The notes under the pieces are model-generated. The model searched no databases. It was not told the DNA's origin and saw nothing but the letters and a program-made list of their open reading frames with translations. The position numbers and the translations under genes are program-made. Shown in pieces: positions 14,513 to 18,172 of a DNA stretch of 18,172 nucleotides. Source of the stretch: Euryarchaeota archaeon UBA558. GTDB lineage: Archaea > Thermoplasmatota > Poseidoniia > Poseidoniales > Thalassarchaeaceae. The stretch lies in contig DAZE01000011.1 in NCBI GenBank assembly GCA_002507175.1, positions 1 through 18,172 on the forward strand, written 5' to 3'. The stretch's first letter is position 1. Each line of letters opens with the position of its first letter.

Positions 14513-15502
14513 CGTTTCCATGATCAGGAGCGAAATGGATGAAGATAGCTCATTATCAGCCCTTGGCTCCTCTGCAGACAAGGACTCCACAAATTTTGGA
14601 CTGGGATCTCTGCCTATGCGGTCCAGAACAATCCTCGCTTTGGTTGATGTAGAACGATTCCGGTCCCTGATAACCCTCAGGCAAACTCCCTCAACAAGAT
14701 CCCCCCTGCCCCTTCGTAATATTCTCTCCAACAGTTGGTCCGATGCATGTTCCAAGACCATATCAACCGCCGAGCCATCCTCCATCCATGACGAGTTTCG
14801 GAAACCTTTGGTCAACAAAGTAACGTCCTTCGGGTTTGTACTGGCCAGGTATTGCTGCACCCAAGCAAGCCTCACTGCCAGGATTGGGGATTCGGTGATT
14901 GCCTCAGAAGCATCTTCAACCCCCATTCCCACATCCACATAACGGTTGTATGCCCCCTTGATCGATTCGTCGAGATTTCTATCTGAGATGTTCTTCGCGA
15001 CTACACTACGGACTACAGAGGCTGGATCTGACATCAGTTCATGCATGACCTCCTCGTTTACCATTCCCGATTCAAATAGAGTGTCAACAGCTATCTTCCT
15101 GACAGCTGTATCCATTGATTTCACCGCATTTTTCGACTCCTCGGAGTCTAGTCGCATCAACCCCTTCCATGCGGCGATTCTTACCTTCAGGTCACTGTCA
15201 CTTGTGAGCTCAATCAGTGTTTCTCTCGGGTTTTCTAGTCTCAAGGCCACTCTCGCAGCCAGGAGTCGCCTCTCTGTAAATTTGCTATTTGCTAGATCAC
15301 GGGCTATCCCAATGTCCATCCCGTCATACCATCTCTCTATGGCTATCATGGCCCGCTCCACAAACCACTCGTCAGGGTCGTTCAAGAATGGGATGAAATG
15401 AGGCAAGGCTGACGGGTCCCCATCCTCGAAAAGCCTCCTGACCGCCTTTCTCCTTTGGCGGATATCCTTGTCCCTGAGACGACTGATCTCCTTGGAGAGC
15501 AT
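14480..15502 (-). CDS. HEAT-repeat protein
   Basis: A protein of 340 residues from the ATG at 15502 (MLSKEISRLRDKDI). A TTG extension to 15544 is less likely. It is almost wholly alpha-helical with repeats of about 30-40 residues in the HEAT/PBS-lyase style. Examples are KDIRQRRKAVRRLFEDGDPS with LPHFIPFLNDPDEWFVERAM, then SDLKVRIAAWKGLMRL, AVRKIAVDTLFESG, DPASVVRSVVAKNISD, and SPILAVRLAWVQQYLA. The (D/P)-x-x-V-R-x-x-A heptad recurs. There is no signal peptide or transmembrane segment, so it should be a cytosolic protein-binding scaffold. No partner can be named. Its 3' end overlaps the SerK-like gene by 33 bp, and its start faces the tRNA-Val gene across 79 bp of inverted repeats. Confidence 0.8.
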   Translation of the reverse strand: MLSKEISRLRDKDIRQRRKAVRRLFEDGDPSALPHFIPFLNDPDEWFVERAMIAIERWYDGMDIGIARDLANSKFTERRLLAARVALRLENPRETLIELTSDSDLKVRIAAWKGLMRLDSEESKNAVKSMDTAVRKIAVDTLFESGMVNEEVMHELMSDPASVVRSVVAKNISDRNLDESIKGAYNRYVDVGMGVEDASEAITESPILAVRLAWVQQYLASTNPKDVTLLTKGFRNSSWMEDGSAVDMVLEHASDQLLERILRRGRGDLVEGVCLRVIRDRNRSTSTKARIVLDRIGRDPSPKFVESLSAEEPRADNELSSSISLLIMETLGADGGIHEP

Positions 15503-15524
15503 GTAGGTACGAGCAAGGGGTCCT

Positions 15525-15559
15525 GCTTGAACCCAATCAAACAACCGAGTTGTTCAAGC
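15525..15559. repeat. 8-bp inverted repeat with a nested 6-bp dyad
   Basis: GCTTGAAC (15525-15532) is exactly complementary in reverse to GTTCAAGC (15552-15559). Between and overlapping its right arm sits a second perfect dyad, AACAAC-CGA-GTTGTT (15540-15554). The elements lie upstream of both the minus-strand HEAT gene and the plus-strand tRNA gene, where promoters or an operator should be. The pairing is read directly; the function is unknown. Confidence 0.5.
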
Positions 15560-15564
15560 CATGT

Positions 15565-15580
15565 ACCCTCTGCGGAGGGT
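15565..15580 (+). repeat. Perfect 6-bp hairpin ending 1 nt before tRNA-Val
   Basis: ACCCTC-TGCG-GAGGGT forms a 6-bp stem with a 4-nt loop, ending one base before the first base of the tRNA. If transcribed, it would form a stable hairpin in the pre-tRNA leader. It could equally be an upstream element of the promoter. No canonical archaeal TATA box was seen in this short gap. Confidence 0.5.
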
Positions 15581-15581
15581 G

Positions 15582-15657
15582 GGGTCCGTGGTCTAGGGGT
15601 TATGACGTCGCTCTTACAAAGCGAAGATCGCAGGTTCAATTCCTGCCGGACCCACCA
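15582..15657 (+). tRNA. tRNA-Val, anticodon UAC, CCA encoded
   Basis: The cloverleaf folds by hand. The acceptor stem GGGTCCG/CGGACCC has 7 pairs. The D arm is GTCT/TGAC with one T-T mismatch. The anticodon stem TCGCT/AGCGA has 5 pairs, the loop is CTTACAA with anticodon TAC (reads GUA and probably other GUN codons), and the variable loop is AGATC. The T stem GCAGG/CCTGC has 5 pairs with loop TTCAATT. The discriminator base is A, and CCA follows in the DNA (15655-15657). There is no intron. cinA follows 35 bp later on the same strand. Confidence 0.95.
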
Positions 15658-15692
15658 TCAACCCAATTAGGGCCAGCCCGCCACCACACAAC

Positions 15693-16361
15693 ATGGTCGA
15701 AGAGATCGCAGGCCTAGCGTCGCGGATTGGTAGAAGGCTAAAGAAGCGTGGTTGGTCCATTTCCGTGGCTGAATCATGCACTGGCGGGTTAATCTGCTCG
15801 ACCTTCACTGACATATCAGGAAGCTCGGCATGGTTCAAACAAGGCTGGGTGGTATACACCAATGAATCGAAAATATCGGAGGTAGATGTCTCCCCGAACG
15901 CATTCGATTTAGGCGGAGAGGGGGCGGTCTCCCACAAAGTCGCCCTGCAGATGGCACATGGAGCTAGGCACCATGCAGGGACCGAAGTTAGCCTGTCAAT
16001 AACAGGGATTGCTGGGCCCACCGGCGGAACTGAGACTAAGGAGGTTGGATTGGTCTACGTTGCCGTGACAACGCACGACGGAAGATACATTGTGAGGAGG
16101 AACGATTTCGGATCTAATGATAGAATAGAGAATAAACGCTCATTCGTTCAATTTGCACTGAGGATGGTACTTGAGATTCTAGACCACGCAGATGACATAG
16201 AGATGAGGCGAAAGAAAGCCGAGCAAAGAAGGACCATCGATGATGAAAACGAAACTACTGAACAAGACGAATGGGATGGAGCAGAGGCATGGGAACCTCG
16301 CGGCATTAGCAGAGCAGAACCATCGTCAGTCGACTTTTCCACGGAAACAGATTGGGATTGA
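15693..16361 (+). CDS. pncC: CinA C-terminal-type nicotinamide-nucleotide amidohydrolase
   Basis: A protein of 222 residues. PncC deamidates nicotinamide mononucleotide to nicotinate mononucleotide, recycling the NAD by-product released for instance by bacterial DNA ligase. The single CinA_C domain covers about 1-165: SVAESCTGGLI (24-34, with the catalytic Ser28), VVYTNESKI (Tyr55 and Lys60, positions used in catalysis), GAVSHKVALQMA and SITGIAGPTGGTETKEVGLVYVA (102-124). The N-terminal molybdopterin-like domain of full CinA is absent, as in E. coli PncC (YgaD). Unusual is a C-terminal tail of about 55 residues after 168, which is charged, rich in Glu/Asp/Arg and probably disordered. The tRNA gene lies just upstream, and the PolD small subunit starts 70 bp downstream on the same strand. 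Confidence 0.9.
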   Translation: MVEEIAGLASRIGRRLKKRGWSISVAESCTGGLICSTFTDISGSSAWFKQGWVVYTNESKISEVDVSPNAFDLGGEGAVSHKVALQMAHGARHHAGTEVSLSITGIAGPTGGTETKEVGLVYVAVTTHDGRYIVRRNDFGSNDRIENKRSFVQFALRMVLEILDHADDIEMRRKKAEQRRTIDDENETTEQDEWDGAEAWEPRGISRAEPSSVDFSTETDWD

Positions 16362-16431
16362 GTTGATCGGGCGAGTTCTGACCAAACTACACCCGATAGC
16401 ATCATGAGCGACCTTCTGACTGTGGCGGACC

Positions 16432-18042
16432 ATGACCGGGGATGATGAGGCCAGACTCAGTAGGGAGTTGATGTCTCATGGCCTTCTAGTCAAGCGATCC
16501 GCCATCCCCTTGATTGAGTCTGTTGACAATCTAGACCAACTCATCCAGGCTGCTCTTGAGAAATCAATCAGGCTCTTGGACGACTCCAGTGTAAGGAGTC
16601 TAATACAATCAGGATCCAATTTCATGGAGACACCAGAGGATGGTGAAACTCAGACCAAGGAGATTCAAGAACCTCCCAGTAAGAAATTTGCGGGCAACTC
16701 CGGCAGAATTCTCGCCCCGTTGGAGAGGAAAGAGATACAAATAGCCCCTAGGCCACACGGTCTTGAGCACTACTCCATAGGGGATTTCCCTATGGATGCA
16801 ACTGACATCGACCCCGAGATAAATATCCACTTTGACATCACGGGAAACTCTGTCACTGAAGGCCGCCTGACCGACATGCAGTCTTGTTTCACTGACAGGT
16901 TGGCGAAGATTAGGAAGATGATCATGGATTCCGGATCATTGCCAACACGGCCGTCGCGAATATCGGACGCATGGAGGGAGAGGAAATCAAGAAATTCACC
17001 CGAAATGGAAGTCACGGTAATTGGGCTTGTCGAGTTCAAGAGGTTTGGAAGAAATGGGGATATACAGTTTGCCCTAGAGGACGAGACTGGCTCTATAGAG
17101 TGCATATTGTTCCCAAAGCCAGGCTGGACAAAGACACATCCTGTCACGGATGGGTTGCTAGATGACGATGTGATAGGTGTGACTGGATACTTTACAGAGA
17201 GTGGCCGATTGAGGGCCTCGGACCTGCATCGCCCATCTCTTGGAGCCCACCAGAAGGCAACGTCTGGCAGTGATGCTGCAATCTCCGTCGCCTTCTTGTC
17301 CGACATACACGTGGGTAGCAAGACATTCCTCGATGCTCAGTGGAAAAAGATGGTCCAGTGGTTCAAGGAGGATCCCCTCGCTAGGACGATCAAGTACTTC
17401 GTGATGACAGGAGATGGGGTTGATGGAGTGGGGATATACCCAGGGCAAGAGAAACACCTCTCAATTCGCGACCTCTACAAACAGTACGGTGAATTGGCCC
17501 GAATGATCGAGGAGCTGCCAGATTGGGTCGACACAATCATCATGCCCGGGAATCACGACGCAGTCCGTCCTGCTGAGCCCCAGCCAGCCTTGGATCCTGA
17601 CGTTCAACAGGACTACTCTGACGTCACATTTTCCGGAAACCCATCAGATTTCAGCTTGCATGGTGTTAGGGTGCTTGCTTACCACGGGGTGAGCATATCT
17701 GACTTTGTGTCGAGCCTACGCTCGGTAAGCTTCGAACACCCCGAAAGAGCAATGATGGCCATGTTGGAGAGGCGGCATCTCGCCCCCTCATGGGGCGGCA
17801 AGACGCCTTTGTCACCCGAGCCGGAGGATTCCATGGTGATTCAAACCATTCCGGATATTTTCGTCACCGGCCATGTCCATGGTCATCATGCTAGCCAGTA
17901 CAAAGGCACACACATAATCCATAGTTCGACATGGCAGAATCAAACCGACTACCAGCGAATGCTAGGATTCCAACCTCTGCCTTGTATACTGACTGTGGTA
18001 AATCTGGAAACCCATGCCGTCGCTTCTATTCCGTTTGTGTAA
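16432..18042 (+). CDS. polB: DNA polymerase D small subunit (DP1)
   Basis: A protein of 536 residues. DP1 is the proofreading subunit of the archaeal replicative polymerase PolD: its phosphoesterase domain has Mre11-like 3'-5' exonuclease activity and it binds the catalytic DP2. Domains in order are an N-terminal helical region (about 1-60), a low-complexity linker (65-105), an OB fold (about 192-265, MEVTVIGLVEFKRF to ESGRLRASDL), and a calcineurin-like phosphoesterase (about 285-530). Metal-site motifs are LSDIHVGS (289-296), MTGDGVDGVG (325-334), MPGNHD (371-376), YHG (417-419) and VTGHVHGHH (478-486), so the nuclease looks active. The length and layout are normal for the family. DP2 is not in the window. 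A 14-codon ATG reading frame at 16404 is out of frame and rejected. The stop is 1 bp from that of the convergent partial gene. Confidence 0.95.
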   Translation: MTGDDEARLSRELMSHGLLVKRSAIPLIESVDNLDQLIQAALEKSIRLLDDSSVRSLIQSGSNFMETPEDGETQTKEIQEPPSKKFAGNSGRILAPLERKEIQIAPRPHGLEHYSIGDFPMDATDIDPEINIHFDITGNSVTEGRLTDMQSCFTDRLAKIRKMIMDSGSLPTRPSRISDAWRERKSRNSPEMEVTVIGLVEFKRFGRNGDIQFALEDETGSIECILFPKPGWTKTHPVTDGLLDDDVIGVTGYFTESGRLRASDLHRPSLGAHQKATSGSDAAISVAFLSDIHVGSKTFLDAQWKKMVQWFKEDPLARTIKYFVMTGDGVDGVGIYPGQEKHLSIRDLYKQYGELARMIEELPDWVDTIIMPGNHDAVRPAEPQPALDPDVQQDYSDVTFSGNPSDFSLHGVRVLAYHGVSISDFVSSLRSVSFEHPERAMMAMLERRHLAPSWGGKTPLSPEPEDSMVIQTIPDIFVTGHVHGHHASQYKGTHIIHSSTWQNQTDYQRMLGFQPLPCILTVVNLETHAVASIPFV

Positions 18043-18043
18043 C

Positions 18044-18172
18044 CTAGAATTCCTCGCCCTCAAAGAGAAGTGGCCAGATGTTTCTCAGATCATCAGAATC
18101 CACGATCGGGACGGAGGCCGCCTCAAATGCTTCGAGAGACCACCTCGCACTTGGGTTGAATGCTATGAAGCC
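18044..18172 (-). CDS. Unidentified protein, C-terminal fragment
   Basis: A minus-strand frame is open from the right edge of the window to a TAG at 18044-18046, giving the last 42 residues of a protein (begins GFIAFNPSARWSLEAFE, ends PLLFEGEEF). The composition is protein-like, with acidic residues and regular hydrophobic spacing. It ends 1 bp from the stop of the DP1 gene, matching the tail-to-tail packing of other pairs in this window. I do not recognise the family, and the start and most of the gene are outside the window. A shadow frame remains possible. Confidence 0.6.
   Translation of the reverse strand, partial: GFIAFNPSARWSLEAFEAASVPIVDSDDLRNIWPLLFEGEEF

Noticed and set aside
14451..14942. 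Plus-strand open frame of 163 codons opposite the HEAT-repeat gene.
   Set aside because: It is serine-rich with no recognisable pattern, as expected of the complement of a helical coding region, while the minus-strand frame shows clear repeats.
15614..16021. Minus-strand open frame spanning the tRNA and cinA.
   Set aside because: It runs across the tRNA gene and antisense to conserved CinA motifs.
1..18172. CRISPR array, insertion sequence, integrase, prophage or rRNA genes.
   Set aside because: No regularly spaced direct repeats, transposase or integrase-like frames, or rRNA sequence were seen on either strand.

Overview
The window looks like a piece of a planktonic marine archaeal chromosome, most likely Marine Group II / Poseidoniales (Euryarchaeota, Thermoplasmatota side). 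Archaeal identity rests on the small subunit of DNA polymerase D (16432-18042), an archaeal-type tyrosyl-tRNA synthetase, a SerK-like free serine kinase and a small DUF5611-like protein. The lineage is inferred from gene content: aerobic acyl-CoA oxidation, bacterial-looking metabolic genes, a lipoprotein glycosidase, and very tight packing of single genes. No phylogenetic search could be run.

Layout, left to right. (1) 1-2416, plus strand: the 3' end of a large polyketide/PUFA-synthase-like gene (partial ketoreductase followed by a double-hotdog dehydratase), translationally coupled to a 4'-phosphopantetheinyl transferase. (2) 2400-6477, minus strand: a secreted or membrane-anchored beta-propeller protein, glutaryl-CoA dehydrogenase, then etfB and etfA. 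This is a plausible operon in which ETF accepts electrons from the dehydrogenase. (3) 6577-9845, plus strand: a DUF5611-like protein with tyrosyl-tRNA synthetase, then HMG-CoA synthase of the mevalonate (archaeal lipid) pathway. (4) 9886-12176: a GH53 endo-galactanase lipoprotein converging on a second acyl-CoA dehydrogenase. (5) 12297-15502: a GcvH-like protein lacking the lipoyl lysine, a class II (bacterial-type) CCA-adding enzyme, a short SerK-like protein and a HEAT-repeat protein. (6) 15582-18172: tRNA-Val(UAC), a CinA/PncC amidohydrolase, PolD small subunit, and the 3' end of an unidentified minus-strand gene.

The genome is extremely compact. Every convergent pair either abuts within 0-2 bp or overlaps (17 and 33 bp), and no gap between genes exceeds about 120 bp. 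Several genes have an upstream GTG/TTG extension, but an internal ATG fits the family better, and I used those starts.

The most interesting element is the polyketide/PUFA-synthase-like tail plus phosphopantetheinyl transferase. Archaea build membranes from isoprenoids (represented here by HMG-CoA synthase), so a carrier-protein-dependent multidomain acyl synthase is unexpected. Next are the GcvH homologue without its lipoyl site, the bacterial-type CCA enzyme, the short SerK, and nested inverted repeats beside the tRNA gene. No CRISPR array, insertion sequence, integrase or replication origin was seen.
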